A stretch of DNA of 64,000 nt, from NCBI RefSeq assembly GCF_026420845.1, contig NZ_JAOWCB010000027.1:21240-85239 (forward strand), written 5' to 3'. Source of the DNA: Streptomyces sp. PR69. Lineage in GTDB: Bacteria > Actinomycetota > Actinomycetes > Streptomycetales > Streptomycetaceae. Position numbers and translations under genes: made by a program. Positions 45,707-54,597 of this stretch are shown here, piece after piece (the stretch's first letter is position 1; each line of letters begins with the position of its first letter). Below the pieces are notes generated by a model. It saw only the letters and a program-made list of their open reading frames with translations, did no database searches and was not told where the DNA came from.

Positions 45707-45814
45707 CTCCCCCTGCGGGTCCTGGGGCGCAGGCTCCCCCTGCGGGTCCTGGGGCGCAGGCTCCCCCTGCGGGTCCTGGGGCGCAGGCTCCCCCTGCGGG
45801 TCCTGGGGCGCAGG
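45707..45814. repeat. Four perfect tandem 27-bp repeats
   Basis: Four head-to-tail identical copies (unit starting CTCCCCCTGCGGGTCCTGG and ending GCGCAGG) lie in the 291-bp gap between the M23 gene and the convergent prsW gene. Each contains CTGCG and CGCAG, so every unit can form a hairpin. A multi-hairpin terminator or a minisatellite is possible. Confidence 0.9.
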
Positions 45815-45833
45815 CCCGCCGGGCCGCCGCTGC

Positions 45834-47180
45834 CTACGCGCGGTACGGGTTGTAGCCCCCGTAGTCCCGGTACGGCGGCGGGGACCACACCTGGCCCGAC
45901 GCCCGCGCCGCGTACGTCAGCGCGGGGCCGGCCACCTCCCTGCGCTGCCACAGATGGTGCAGCAGCTCCCGCTCCCGCTCCGCGAAGTCCTCTCCGGCCG
46001 TGCCCCGGTGGGCCCGATGGCGCAGAAACGCCAGCGTGGTCGCGAAGGACTCGTACTCGGACACCGCGTCCGCCGCGGGCTTGCCGAACGTATGGCGGGC
46101 GAAATCGCGGGCCATCGCCCGCGCCCGCATCGACGACAGGGCGGGCGGCTCGTCCGGAGACAGCCAGCCCGCCGCCGCGTACGCGGGCAGATGCGTGGAT
46201 ATCGTGCGCAGCTCACGCTGGCGCGACCAGATCGTCAGCCAGGTCAGCAGCCCGAAGGCCGGGACCATGAACGCCCCGTAGACGGCATAGAAGCCCCAGG
46301 GGCCGAGGAGCGTGGCCGAGCCGTTCCACAGCGCGTGCACGCCCATCGCGAGCAGGAGGCCGAGGACGGGCAGCGCCGTCCTGCAAAACCGGCGGCGCCG
46401 GGCCGCGAGCGCGGCGAACCCGAAGCCGAGGCCCGTGAGCACCGTGAAGAGCGGATGGGCGAACGGCGACATCACGATCCGCACGAAGAACGTCGCCGCG
46501 GTCACCGACTCCAGGCCCGAGGTGCCGAGTGACTGGTCCTCGCCGAAGGCGCTGCCCAGATAGAGGATGTTCTCGGTGAAGGCGAAGCCGGTGGCGGTGA
46601 AGCCCGCCACGACGACGCCGTCGACGATTCCCGTGAAGTCCCTTCTCCGGAAGAGGAAGATCAGCAGGATCGCGGCGGCCTTGGCGCTCTCCTCGACCAC
46701 GGGGGCTATGACCGTCGCGCCGAGGGTGTCGGCGCTCGCCGGGTCCGCAGTGGCTGTCGCTATCCAGCGCGTCGCGAACGTATTGGCGATGATCGCGACG
46801 AGCGCGGCGGCGCAGGCGCCCCAGGCGAAAGCGAACAGAAGATTCCGCCAGGGGCCGGGCTGCACCCGGTCCAGCCAGCGGAAGGCGGCCATCAGGAGGG
46901 GGACGGGAAGGGTGGCCAGGCCCAGGCCGACGAGAAAACCATGGGTGCCGGTCTGCTCGCGCACCAGCGCGAGGATCATCAGCCCGCACAGGGCCAGCAG
47001 GGTGATGACCGCACCGGCCCGGACGGCCTTGCTGCGCCACAGGTGCGACACGCGGCGCGGCTTGTAGCGCCACCGGGAGCGCTCGGGCATGGCGGCGAGC
47101 AGCTCCGCCAGCTGCTGCGGGGAGTGCAGCGGAGGCGGCGACTGCGGCGACTGCTGCGGCTGCGGTGGCGACTCGGACAC
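45834..47180 (-). CDS. PrsW-family intramembrane metalloprotease
   Basis: The 448-residue protein has about nine TM helices and the conserved PrsW motifs EExxK (PVVEESAKAAAILL), FxxxE (GFAFTENILYL) and the His-containing MSPFAHPLFTVLTG and HALWNGSA segments. PrsW-type proteases cut membrane anti-sigma factors or process other membrane proteins; the substrate is unknown here. The C-terminus is a soluble Tyr/Pro-rich tail. The start is GTG 47180. It lies next to trmB in the same orientation with a 53-base gap. Confidence 0.9.
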   Translation of the reverse strand: MSESPPQPQQSPQSPPPLHSPQQLAELLAAMPERSRWRYKPRRVSHLWRSKAVRAGAVITLLALCGLMILALVREQTGTHGFLVGLGLATLPVPLLMAAFRWLDRVQPGPWRNLLFAFAWGACAAALVAIIANTFATRWIATATADPASADTLGATVIAPVVEESAKAAAILLIFLFRRRDFTGIVDGVVVAGFTATGFAFTENILYLGSAFGEDQSLGTSGLESVTAATFFVRIVMSPFAHPLFTVLTGLGFGFAALAARRRRFCRTALPVLGLLLAMGVHALWNGSATLLGPWGFYAVYGAFMVPAFGLLTWLTIWSRQRELRTISTHLPAYAAAGWLSPDEPPALSSMRARAMARDFARHTFGKPAADAVSEYESFATTLAFLRHRAHRGTAGEDFAERERELLHHLWQRREVAGPALTYAARASGQVWSPPPYRDYGGYNPYRA

Positions 47181-47233
47181 CAGACGACCCTAACGAGGGG
47201 CACTGACAGTGTGCGACCGTGTTGTGGCTGCGA

Positions 47234-48052
47234 TCAGGAGGGTGATACCCGGCGGAACAGCAGGTCGTGCACCACATGGCCCTTTTCGAGCCCCTGCCCT
47301 TCGAACCGGGTCAGCGGCCGGAACGCGGGCCGGGGAGCGTAGCCGCCGTCGGGCTGGGTGTTCTCGAAATCCGGGTGCGCGGTGAGCACCTCAAGCATCT
47401 GCTCGGCGTACGGCTCCCAGTCCGTGGCGCAGTGCAGCACGCCGCCGGGCTTCATCCGCCCGGCGGCCTGCGTGAGGAACTCGGGCTGGATCAGCCGCCG
47501 CTTGTGGTGCCGCTTCTTGGGCCAGGGGTCGGGGAAGTAGACGCGCACCCCGTCGAGCGAGCCGGGCCGCAGCATCTCGCGGAGCAGGATGATCGCGTCG
47601 CCGTTGGCCACCCGGATGTTGGACAGGCCGTTCCGTTCGGCCAGAGCGAGGAGGTTGCCCTGGCCGGGAGTGTGCACGTCGACCGCGAGGATGCCGGTGT
47701 GCGGGTCCTCCGCGGCCATCTGCGCGGTGGCCTCGCCCATGCCGAAGCCGATCTCCAGGACGACTGGCAGCCCGCCGAACATCTCGTCCAGGTCGAGGAC
47801 GCGCCGCCCGTCGATGTCCAGACCCCAGACGGGCCACAGCCGCTCCAGCGCACCGGCCTGACCTGCGGTGACCCGGCTCCGCCGCGGCTGGAAGCTCCGG
47901 ATCCGCCGCTCGTGGTGCGATCCGGCGGGATCGGCGGCGGGGCCGCCGGGGAACCGCGGTGCTCCCTTGGGGCGGTGGCTCACACGGGTGGCGCCGGAGG
48001 GCGCGGGGTCGGGGCCGTCGCCGGGTACGGGGTTTCGAAGCTGCGCAGACAC
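47234..48052 (-). CDS. trmB: tRNA (guanine-N7-)-methyltransferase TrmB
   Basis: TrmB methylates G46 of tRNAs with SAM. The 272-residue protein has an extended basic N-terminus, the SAM-binding EIGFGMGEATAQMA, then the family signature VYFPDPWPKKRHHKRRL and a C-terminal segment TRFEGQGLEKGHVVHDL. All signature residues are present. The start is GTG 48052, with only a weak ribosome-binding site, so a shorter N-terminus is possible. Confidence 0.95.
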   Translation of the reverse strand: MSAQLRNPVPGDGPDPAPSGATRVSHRPKGAPRFPGGPAADPAGSHHERRIRSFQPRRSRVTAGQAGALERLWPVWGLDIDGRRVLDLDEMFGGLPVVLEIGFGMGEATAQMAAEDPHTGILAVDVHTPGQGNLLALAERNGLSNIRVANGDAIILLREMLRPGSLDGVRVYFPDPWPKKRHHKRRLIQPEFLTQAAGRMKPGGVLHCATDWEPYAEQMLEVLTAHPDFENTQPDGGYAPRPAFRPLTRFEGQGLEKGHVVHDLLFRRVSPS

Positions 48053-48080
48053 AATGCCCCGATTCTACGGCGCGGGGTCC

Positions 48081-48125
48081 TGGGGGCGGAGCCCCCGCTT
48101 TCCGTAACTGGGGGCTCCGCCCCCA
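48081..48125. terminator. Long hairpin upstream of trmB
   Basis: A 16-bp perfect stem with arm TGGGGGCGGAGCCCCC closes a 13-base loop. Its position before the trmB start and after the repeat region suggests a transcription barrier or a mobile repeat remnant. Confidence 0.6.
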
Positions 48126-48186
48126 GACCCCTTGTACAGCCTTCGGCCGTGTCCAGCTACCTCCCCCAGACTCCTCCCCCAGCTAC

Positions 48187-48219
48187 CTCCCCCAGACTCC
48201 GTCCGGGGGTACCCCCACG
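48187..48219. repeat. Copy 2 of the 33-bp dispersed repeat
   Basis: Identical over 33 bases to 17645-17677. It is embedded in further partial copies here (CCCCCAGACTCC recurs just upstream and GGGGTACCCCCACGGAGGTG just downstream). Confidence 0.85.
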
Positions 48220-48460
48220 GAGGTGCCCCCAGGGGTACCCCCACGGAGGTGCACCCAACGGGCTTGATTTGGCTGCGCCAAATCCCAGCCCCGCCGGCAA
48301 TGAGGCTTGCACATTCAGCCCCGCCGACGCTTGAGGCGCCGGGTGCCGCACAATCCAGCCCCGCCTGGGGGTACCTCCCAGCGGTAGCTGGGGGAGTTTG
48401 AGGCGCGGGGGTCCGGGGGCGGAGCCCCCGGGAAACGGGGCTGGGGCGGAGCCCCAGGGG

Positions 48461-49669
48461 CTAGTTCTCCGTCAGGGCCGACAGCGCCCGGGCGGCGACC
48501 TCGCGGCCGATGGGGAGCGACGCCGTCGCCGCGGGGGACGGGGCGTTCAGGACATGGACCGTGCGGGGGGCTTCGTGGATGAGGAAGTCGTCCACGAGCG
48601 TGCCGTCCCGCAGCACCGCCTGCGCCCGCACCCCCGCCGCCGCGGGCCGCAGATCGGTGGCGGTGATCTCCGGGAGGAGCCTGCGCACCGCGGCGAGGAA
48701 GGCCGGCTTTGACAGGGAGCGGTGCAGCTCGCCCGCACCGTACCGCCAGTGGCGCTGGGCGATGCGCCAGGAGCCGGGCCAGGCCAGGGTGGCGGCCAGC
48801 TCGGCCGGGCGGACCGTGGACCAGCGGTAGCCCTCGCGCGCCAGGGCCGGGACCGCGTTCGGCCCGACGTGCACCTCCCCGTCGATCCCTCGGGTCAGAT
48901 GGACGCCGAGGAAGGGAAAGGCCGGGTCGGGGACCGGATACACCAGGCCGCGCACCAGCGCGGGCCTGGTCAGCTCGTAGTACTCGCCCCGGAAGGGGAC
49001 GATCCGCATGCCGGGGTCGTCGCCGGCCAGCCGGGCCACCCGGTCGCAGTGCAGCCCCGCGCAGTTCACCAGGACGCGCGCCCGTATCACCGTGCCCGCG
49101 GTGGTGCGGACCGCCACGCCCCAGGCGCGCCGGTCGATGGCGGCGACCTCTTCCCCATACCGGATGTCCGTGCCGGAGGCTTCCGCGGAGGCGGCCAGCT
49201 GGGCGGCTGCCGCGCGGAAGTCGCATACCCCCGTGGTGCCGACGTGGATCGCGGCGAGGCCCCGCACATGCGGCTCGTGCTCCGTGATCTGCGCGGCTCC
49301 CAGCTCCCGCACCGGAATGCCGTTCTCCCGGCCGCGCTGGACCAGGGCGTGCAGCCGGGGCAGCTCCTCGCGCTCCGTGGCGACGATCAGCTTGCCGGTG
49401 ACCTTGCAGTCGATCCCGTACTCCGCGCAGAACTTCACCATCTCGGCCGCGCCGCGCACCGCGAACCGCGCCTTGAGCGAGCCGGGCCGGTAGTAGACGC
49501 CGCTGTGGATCACGCCGCTGTTCCGCCCGGTCTGGTGCCGGGCCGGTCCCGGCTCCTTCTCCAGGACCGTCACCTTGGTGCCGGGCGCCGCCCGGGTGAG
49601 CGCATAGGCCGTCGACAGGCCGACGATCCCGCCGCCGACCACCAGCACCTCACAGTCGTACGCCCTCAA
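48461..49669 (-). CDS. lhgO: L-2-hydroxyglutarate oxidase-like FAD enzyme
   Basis: The 402-residue flavoprotein begins MRAYDCEVLVVGGGIVGLST with the FAD dinucleotide motif, and shows EKEPGPARHQTGRNSGVIHS and VYYRPGSLKARFAVRG, characteristic of LhgO/YgaF-type enzymes that oxidise L-2-hydroxyglutarate to 2-oxoglutarate. The C-terminal RAQAVLRDGTLVDDFLIHEA and APSPAATASLPIG match too. A TTG at 49669 is taken as start because GGAGG lies seven bases upstream and the dinucleotide fold follows directly; TTG starts are uncommon. Confidence 0.85.
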   Translation of the reverse strand: MRAYDCEVLVVGGGIVGLSTAYALTRAAPGTKVTVLEKEPGPARHQTGRNSGVIHSGVYYRPGSLKARFAVRGAAEMVKFCAEYGIDCKVTGKLIVATEREELPRLHALVQRGRENGIPVRELGAAQITEHEPHVRGLAAIHVGTTGVCDFRAAAAQLAASAEASGTDIRYGEEVAAIDRRAWGVAVRTTAGTVIRARVLVNCAGLHCDRVARLAGDDPGMRIVPFRGEYYELTRPALVRGLVYPVPDPAFPFLGVHLTRGIDGEVHVGPNAVPALAREGYRWSTVRPAELAATLAWPGSWRIAQRHWRYGAGELHRSLSKPAFLAAVRRLLPEITATDLRPAAAGVRAQAVLRDGTLVDDFLIHEAPRTVHVLNAPSPAATASLPIGREVAARALSALTEN

Positions 49670-49781
49670 CGCGACACCTCCCACCCCGATAGTGCACTGG
49701 CCCACTGACAATGCCGTTAAACCAGCTCAGACAGTGGCGTGGGCCTCCCCCCCCCCACGACCGCGGACGGCTGTGCGCGGG

Positions 49782-51200
49782 CTACGCCGGGGTCATCAGG
49801 AGCGGCCGGGCCCGCTCTCTGAGCTCCACCACCCTCGGCTCGTCCCCGTACGGCTCCAGCCGGTGCAGCAGATCCCGTACGTACTCCGTCGTACGGGCCG
49901 AGGAGATGCGCCCGGCGACCTCCACCGCGCGCGTGCCCGCCGCGCAGGCCGCGTCCAGGTTCCCCGACTCCAGCTCGGCGACCGCCGAGACCACCAGCCG
50001 CAGCCCATGGGAGCGGACGAACTCCTCCGTGGGCCGCGACAGCGCCTGCTCGGTGAAGCGGCGCACCTGGCGGGGAGCCTTCAGATCGCGGTAGCACTCG
50101 GCGGCGTCGGCGGCGAAGCGGTCGTACGAGTAGAAGCCGAGCCACGTCGGGTCGGAGTCGCCCTCGCGGGCGCGCTCCAGCCAGCCCTCCGCGGCCCGCA
50201 GCGCGGAGCCGGCCGCGGCGGCGTCGTTGGCTTTGGCGTGGGCGCGCGCCTCGACCAGCCGGAAGAAGCTCATGGTGCGGGCGGTGGCGAGGCCGCGGTT
50301 GCGCTCCAGGGCCGCCTGGGCGAGGTCGACGCCCTCGTCGGCGAAGCCGCGGTAGGTGGCCTGGAGGGACATCGAGGCCAGCACATAGCCCCCCAGGGGC
50401 ACATCCGCGGCCGCGCGGGCGAGCCGCAGCGCCTGGATGTAGTAGCGCTGCGCCGCCTCCTGCTGCCCGGTGTCGAAGGCCATCCAGCCGGCCAGCCGGG
50501 TCAGCTCCGCGGTCGCGCCGAAGAGCCCGCGGCCCACCTCGTCCGAGTAGGAGCCGAGGAGCAGCGGGGCCGCGTCCACCCTCAGGCACTCCGGGACCAT
50601 CGACGAACGCCAGTCCCCGCCCCCGTATTTGGAGTCCCAGCGGCGGGCGTCCTCGGCTGCCTCGCGCAGTTTCGCCACATCGCTGTGGCCCACGCGCGCG
50701 GGGGCCTCGTCGCCGCCGTCCGCCGAACGCTCGACCGAGGAGTCGGCGGGCGTTATCAGCCAGCGGGAGGCGGGTGTCGCATAGGCGCTGACCGCGAACG
50801 ATCCGGCCAGCGACTGCCAGATCCCGCCGCTGCCGGTGCGCCGCCCCGCGAGGTCAAGGCGGTACAGCTCGGTGGCCGTCTTCACCGCCTCGCCCACGTC
50901 GCGGGGGAAGGCGAGGCCGACCTCCGGGGCCGGGTCGGCGTCGGCGAGGCCGATCTCGTGCAGCGGCACGGGACGGCCGAGTTTGGCCCCGATCGCCGCG
51001 GCGATGAGATGAGGCGCGGCGCCTTGGGGCACCATGCCCTTCGACACCCACCGCGCCACCGAGGTCTTGTCGTAGCGAAGGGTCAGACCGCGCTGCGCGC
51101 CGAGGTCGTTGACCCGCCGGGCGAGACCGGCGTTGCTGATTCCCGCGAGGGCGAGAACGGTGCCGAGCTTTTCGTTCGGCCCGCGTTGCTCCCTGGACAT
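49782..51200 (-). CDS. NsdA-family regulator with HTH and TPR-like helices
   Basis: The 472-residue protein (MSREQRGPNEKLGTVLALAG) belongs to the streptomycete family of the sporulation and antibiotic repressor NsdA. Residues about 12-80 resemble an XRE-like helix-turn-helix (NAGLARRVNDLGAQRGLTLR, YDKTSVARWVSKGMVPQGAA). The rest is alpha-helical TPR-like repeats (TAELTRLAGWMAFDTGQQEA, AAQRYYIQALRLARAAADVP and similar). It is a paralogue-type member rather than necessarily NsdA itself; its target genes are unknown. ATG 51200 follows GAGGGG. Confidence 0.85.
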   Translation of the reverse strand: MSREQRGPNEKLGTVLALAGISNAGLARRVNDLGAQRGLTLRYDKTSVARWVSKGMVPQGAAPHLIAAAIGAKLGRPVPLHEIGLADADPAPEVGLAFPRDVGEAVKTATELYRLDLAGRRTGSGGIWQSLAGSFAVSAYATPASRWLITPADSSVERSADGGDEAPARVGHSDVAKLREAAEDARRWDSKYGGGDWRSSMVPECLRVDAAPLLLGSYSDEVGRGLFGATAELTRLAGWMAFDTGQQEAAQRYYIQALRLARAAADVPLGGYVLASMSLQATYRGFADEGVDLAQAALERNRGLATARTMSFFRLVEARAHAKANDAAAAGSALRAAEGWLERAREGDSDPTWLGFYSYDRFAADAAECYRDLKAPRQVRRFTEQALSRPTEEFVRSHGLRLVVSAVAELESGNLDAACAAGTRAVEVAGRISSARTTEYVRDLLHRLEPYGDEPRVVELRERARPLLMTPA

Positions 51201-52220
51201 GCGCCACCCCTCGACACACAGACGGCCGCCGCGTCGCTGCCCGGGCGCGCGGCTTTCGTGCTGAGTCCTCCCGGTTCGCACGCCCGGGATCACGGCTGCA
51301 AAGGCATGTGGCCGAGCCCCCGGGAATATGCGCCCCCGCGGAGAACATCAGTAAACCCAGCGTAGTTCGCCGCATCCCGACCGTTAAGGGGCGGTGTTCC
51401 GTATGGCGAGATTGTTGTGCGTAACGCGCGACGGCCTTCTGACGGCGGGCAGTTGGCCGGCGTCCGTGACGCCGCGCCCGCCGGCCGGCCGGCGGGCGCG
51501 GCGGCGGGGCGAGGGGGGTGGCGTGGGGAGGCGCGAAAGGGCGGGGCCCGGCCCGGCGGCGCGGGGAGGGCGTCGGGACGCGGGGCGCGGCAAGACCGCC
51601 CCGGTCACCCCCCTTGCGGCCTGTGTGGCCGTGCTCCGGGCGTGTGGCCGTGCGCCTGTGTGTGCGCTCTGCCCCGACTGGTGGGGGAGCGCTTCCATGA
51701 GTGCTGCGTGGGTCGGCCCGCCGTGGACTTCAACCGGTGGGCTGGGGGATGCCGCCGCCTCAATCCCCGCGGGCGGCGGACCGGTCCGGGGGGCGTGCCG
51801 CGTCTCCCGGATCGTGCGTGGAGGCCGCCGCAGGGCCATTGCGGGCCCTCGCGGGGCCGCCGCGCGCCCGCCGCGCGGAGATCGACGCCCCCCTCCCGGC
51901 GGCCTGCACAGCCATCTGTACGGATGTGTGCGCGGCCCTGTGTTCGCGGCGCAGATTGGCCGAATGTCGACGTTGCTGCATGAGCCAACTTCCCCTTGCT
52001 GAAGGCTTGTTCGCATCCATTGAGGTGAAGTGCGGACACACTTCCGGGGGCTTGAAGGGGGCGTGCGAGGGTGCTTCCGGGAGGTAAGTGGCCCATGCCA
52101 GGGGCGCGTTCACTTTTTGCGCGCGCTACCCGCAGCCCCGCGTGCGCGCCTCCTTCGTGGCAGCATGTCCCCCAGATGTGAAGCGGTGGATGTGGTTGTC
52201 CACAACCTGTGGAGGCGGCG
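51201..52220. other. 1-kb region without a supportable gene
   Basis: Open frames cover this stretch on both strands, but none has a ribosome-binding site with a recognisable protein, and their translations are Arg/Pro/Ala-rich, as expected for shadow frames in GC-rich DNA. Short or RNA genes cannot be excluded. The right end holds the promoter and leader of the asparagine-synthase-like gene with a DnaA-box-like hairpin. Confidence 0.5.
52196..52213 (+). promoter_or_regulatory. DnaA-box-like hairpin overlapping the ribosome-binding site
   Basis: TTGTCCACA (52196-52204) equals the streptomycete DnaA-box consensus, and TCCACA pairs with TGTGGA (52208-52213) across a three-base loop. The 3' arm includes GGA of the Shine-Dalgarno GGAGG (52211-52215) before ATG 52221, so folding would mask translation initiation. 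Confidence 0.5.
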
Positions 52221-54452
52221 ATGCGGTGGCTGGTGGGATGGAGCAGTGTCGCCGCACACTTCGGCACGGCCGGGGCCGTCGGGGACCCCGCCGGCGCGGC
52301 CGACGAAGCCCGCACCGTCCACCCCGTCGGCTCCCAGCTGCTGTGGGGCGACCCGGATCCGCTGTGGGCCGTGGGCGACTGGCGGCCCGATGAGATCCGC
52401 GTCGTCACCGCCGACGCTCCCCCTCGCACCACCGGGGCCGCCCCCGTCGCCAGGCTCGCCGTCCTGGGCTGCTGCGCGGCCAGCGACGAACAGCTCAGAC
52501 TCGGCCTTTTCGCGGCACGCGGGGGCGCACTGAGGCATCTCACCGCCTGGCCCGGCAGCTACACCGCCGTCGTCCAGGTCGGTCGCCGCGTCACCGTGAT
52601 CGGCGATCTCGCCGGCGCCAGGCCCGTCTTCTACACCCCGTGGGCGGGCGGCACCGCCTATGCCACCGCCGCGCTTCCGCTCGCCGACCTGATCGAGGCG
52701 CAGCTCGACATCGGGCATCTCGCGGCGCTGCTCGCCTGCCCGGAGAGCCCGGAGGCGCTCGGCGACTCCACCCCGTACGAAGGGGTCAAACGCATCCCGC
52801 CCGGCCATGCGCTGATCCTCCGCGAGGGCTCACGTGAGATCACCGGATACGAGCCCGTCGCCTCGCTCGCCGTCGCCGGACCGCGGATCGACCCGGACCG
52901 TGCCGTCGACGGCGTACGTGACGCCCTGATCGAAGCCGTACGGGCCCGGCTCACCGCCCCCCGGCACGCGCCGGAGACCCTGCCGCCCGACCCGGGGCCC
53001 GTGCCGGGCATGGGGCCCGCCGAACGGCGCGCCGCCCGCGGACGTTCCGGGCCGGCGCCCGGCATCGGCGCGGATCTGTCGGGAGGCAGCGCGTCCGGCA
53101 CGCTCGCGCTGCTCGCCGCGGGCCTGCCCGGCGTGCCCGGCACCGTACTGGGACATGGCACGGGAGCGGGCGAACGGCTCCTCGCCGTCACCTTCAACGA
53201 TCTGGCCACCGGCGGCCGCGAGGTACGCGAAGCCGAACTGGAACGCGCCCGCGCCATCGCCTCCAACCCCCGGCTGCACCATGTCGTGGTCGCCGCAGGC
53301 GAGGAGGGCCTGCCCTACACGGGACTCGACAGCGGACCGCTGACCGATGAGCCCGCGCCCTCGCTCGTCACCGCGGAACGCCACCGCTCCCGGCTCGCCG
53401 CGGGCAGCGCCGACCACTTCACCGGGGCAGGGGCCCGGCAGGTGCTGGACGCCCACCCGGCCCGGCTCGCCGATCTGCTGATGGACCGACGCCGCCGCCA
53501 TCTGCTGCGGCCCGTCACCGCGCTCGCGCGCGCCGAAGGGCCGTCGCCGCAGTCGCTGTTCATTCCGCTGACCGTCTACCGGGCCGCCCGCCGACTGGCC
53601 CGCACCCCCTACCGCACCGGCATGGAGAAGGCCGCCGGGCGGCTGCTGGAAGCCAACCGCACGCCGGGGCGCGGCGCGGGCAGAGGCGGCCCGGGCGGCC
53701 GCGGCGCCGGGCGCGGGCCGGGCGGCGCACGGGACGGCTTCGCCGACCTCATGGACGCCGACGGGCCGCTCAGCGCCTCGCTCGCCGCCCTCGCCTGGTC
53801 CCGGCCGGGGCCGGCCGCACGCTGGCTGACCGGTGAGGCGCTCGCGGAAGTATCGGTTCGCCTCAGCGCGGCGGCGACCCGGCCCGTCTCCGTGCAGCGC
53901 CCGGGCGAGGCGCGGGCCCGCGCGGCCCTCGCCCGCCACGCCACCGACCAGCGGATTCTGGAGCAGGCCGCGGAGATCCGCAGCCAGCGGCTGCACGCTC
54001 CCTTCCTCGACAACGCCGTCGTACGCGCCTGCCGCGGGCTGCCCGAGTCGCTGCGGGTCCAGCCGGGCGCGCGCGCCGCGATCCTGCGCGACGTGCTCGC
54101 GGGGGCGGGCATCCACGACCTGCCGCCGGGCTGGGGCGCGACCACCCACGCGTATGCCGCGGCGGCGGCACGCGCGGGGCTGCGCGCGGCGCTGCCGCAT
54201 CTGATGGCCCTCTTCGACGCCCCGCTGCTGGCGGACGCCGGACTGGTGGAGGCCAGGGTCATCCGCAAGGCCCTGCGCCAGGCCGCCGACGGGGAACCCG
54301 TCCCCCTGGACGGACTGGCCGACCTCGTCTCGACCGAACTCTGGCTCAGACGGCTGCTGTCCCGCCGCGGCACGTGCTGGACGGGCGCGGCCGCCCCGCG
54401 CCAGCGGGCCGTCGCGGCCGGCGTCCCGCCGCGCCGCACCCTCCAGTCCTGA
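52221..54452 (+). CDS. Asparagine-synthase-like protein with degenerate active sites
   Basis: The 743-residue protein has the two-domain layout of class B asparagine synthetases and lasso-peptide cyclases. The N-terminal glutaminase-like domain starts MRWLVGWSS and lacks the catalytic Cys2, although GDLAGARPVFYT and YEGVKRIPPGHALIL are recognisable. In the C-terminal synthetase-like domain the PP-loop SGGxDS reads SGGSAS (about residue 288), without the Asp. The tail keeps QRLHAPFLDNAVVRACRGLP. A low-complexity Gly/Arg insert lies at about 475-510. The function is unknown; glutamine-dependent asparagine synthesis is unlikely. GGAGG lies five bases before ATG 52221. Confidence 0.83.
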   Translation: MRWLVGWSSVAAHFGTAGAVGDPAGAADEARTVHPVGSQLLWGDPDPLWAVGDWRPDEIRVVTADAPPRTTGAAPVARLAVLGCCAASDEQLRLGLFAARGGALRHLTAWPGSYTAVVQVGRRVTVIGDLAGARPVFYTPWAGGTAYATAALPLADLIEAQLDIGHLAALLACPESPEALGDSTPYEGVKRIPPGHALILREGSREITGYEPVASLAVAGPRIDPDRAVDGVRDALIEAVRARLTAPRHAPETLPPDPGPVPGMGPAERRAARGRSGPAPGIGADLSGGSASGTLALLAAGLPGVPGTVLGHGTGAGERLLAVTFNDLATGGREVREAELERARAIASNPRLHHVVVAAGEEGLPYTGLDSGPLTDEPAPSLVTAERHRSRLAAGSADHFTGAGARQVLDAHPARLADLLMDRRRRHLLRPVTALARAEGPSPQSLFIPLTVYRAARRLARTPYRTGMEKAAGRLLEANRTPGRGAGRGGPGGRGAGRGPGGARDGFADLMDADGPLSASLAALAWSRPGPAARWLTGEALAEVSVRLSAAATRPVSVQRPGEARARAALARHATDQRILEQAAEIRSQRLHAPFLDNAVVRACRGLPESLRVQPGARAAILRDVLAGAGIHDLPPGWGATTHAYAAAAARAGLRAALPHLMALFDAPLLADAGLVEARVIRKALRQAADGEPVPLDGLADLVSTELWLRRLLSRRGTCWTGAAAPRQRAVAAGVPPRRTLQS

Positions 54453-54509
54453 CCGCGCACCGCCTGACCGCGCACCGCCTGACCGCGCACCGCCGGACCC
54501 CGCACCGCC
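54450..54509. repeat. Four 15-bp tandem repeats after the Asn-synthase-like gene
   Basis: Three identical TGACCGCGCACCGCC units and one variant (GGACCCCGCACCGCC) begin at the stop codon itself, so each perfect unit would supply another TGA. They fill part of the convergent gap before the sigma-factor gene. Confidence 0.85.
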
Positions 54510-54597
54510 GGAGCAGCGGCTCCGGAGCGGCCGCTCGGATTAGCTGCCGGGCTCGGCTGCCGGGAGCGGCCGCAGGGATCGGCTGTCCTGAGGCAGG

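Larger units (their letters stand above)
48053..48460. other. Repeat-rich intergenic region between trmB and the lhgO-like gene
   Basis: No gene is visible in these 408 bp. The region is a patchwork of hairpins and fragments of dispersed repeats: a 16-bp stem at 48081-48125, the 33-bp repeat at 48187-48219, repeated CCCCCACGGAGGTG units, and two small stems CCGGGGGC/GCCCCCGG (48413-48431) and CTGGGGC/GCCCCAG (48441-48457) just beyond the lhgO-like stop. Confidence 0.75.

Noticed and set aside
45707..45814. CRISPR array made of the 27-bp repeats
   Set aside because: The four units are directly adjacent with no spacers, and no cas genes are present.
51201..54452. Lasso-peptide biosynthetic cluster
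   Set aside because: The asparagine-synthase-like protein lacks the SGGxDS Asp, and no precursor, RRE or transglutaminase-like protease gene was found nearby.
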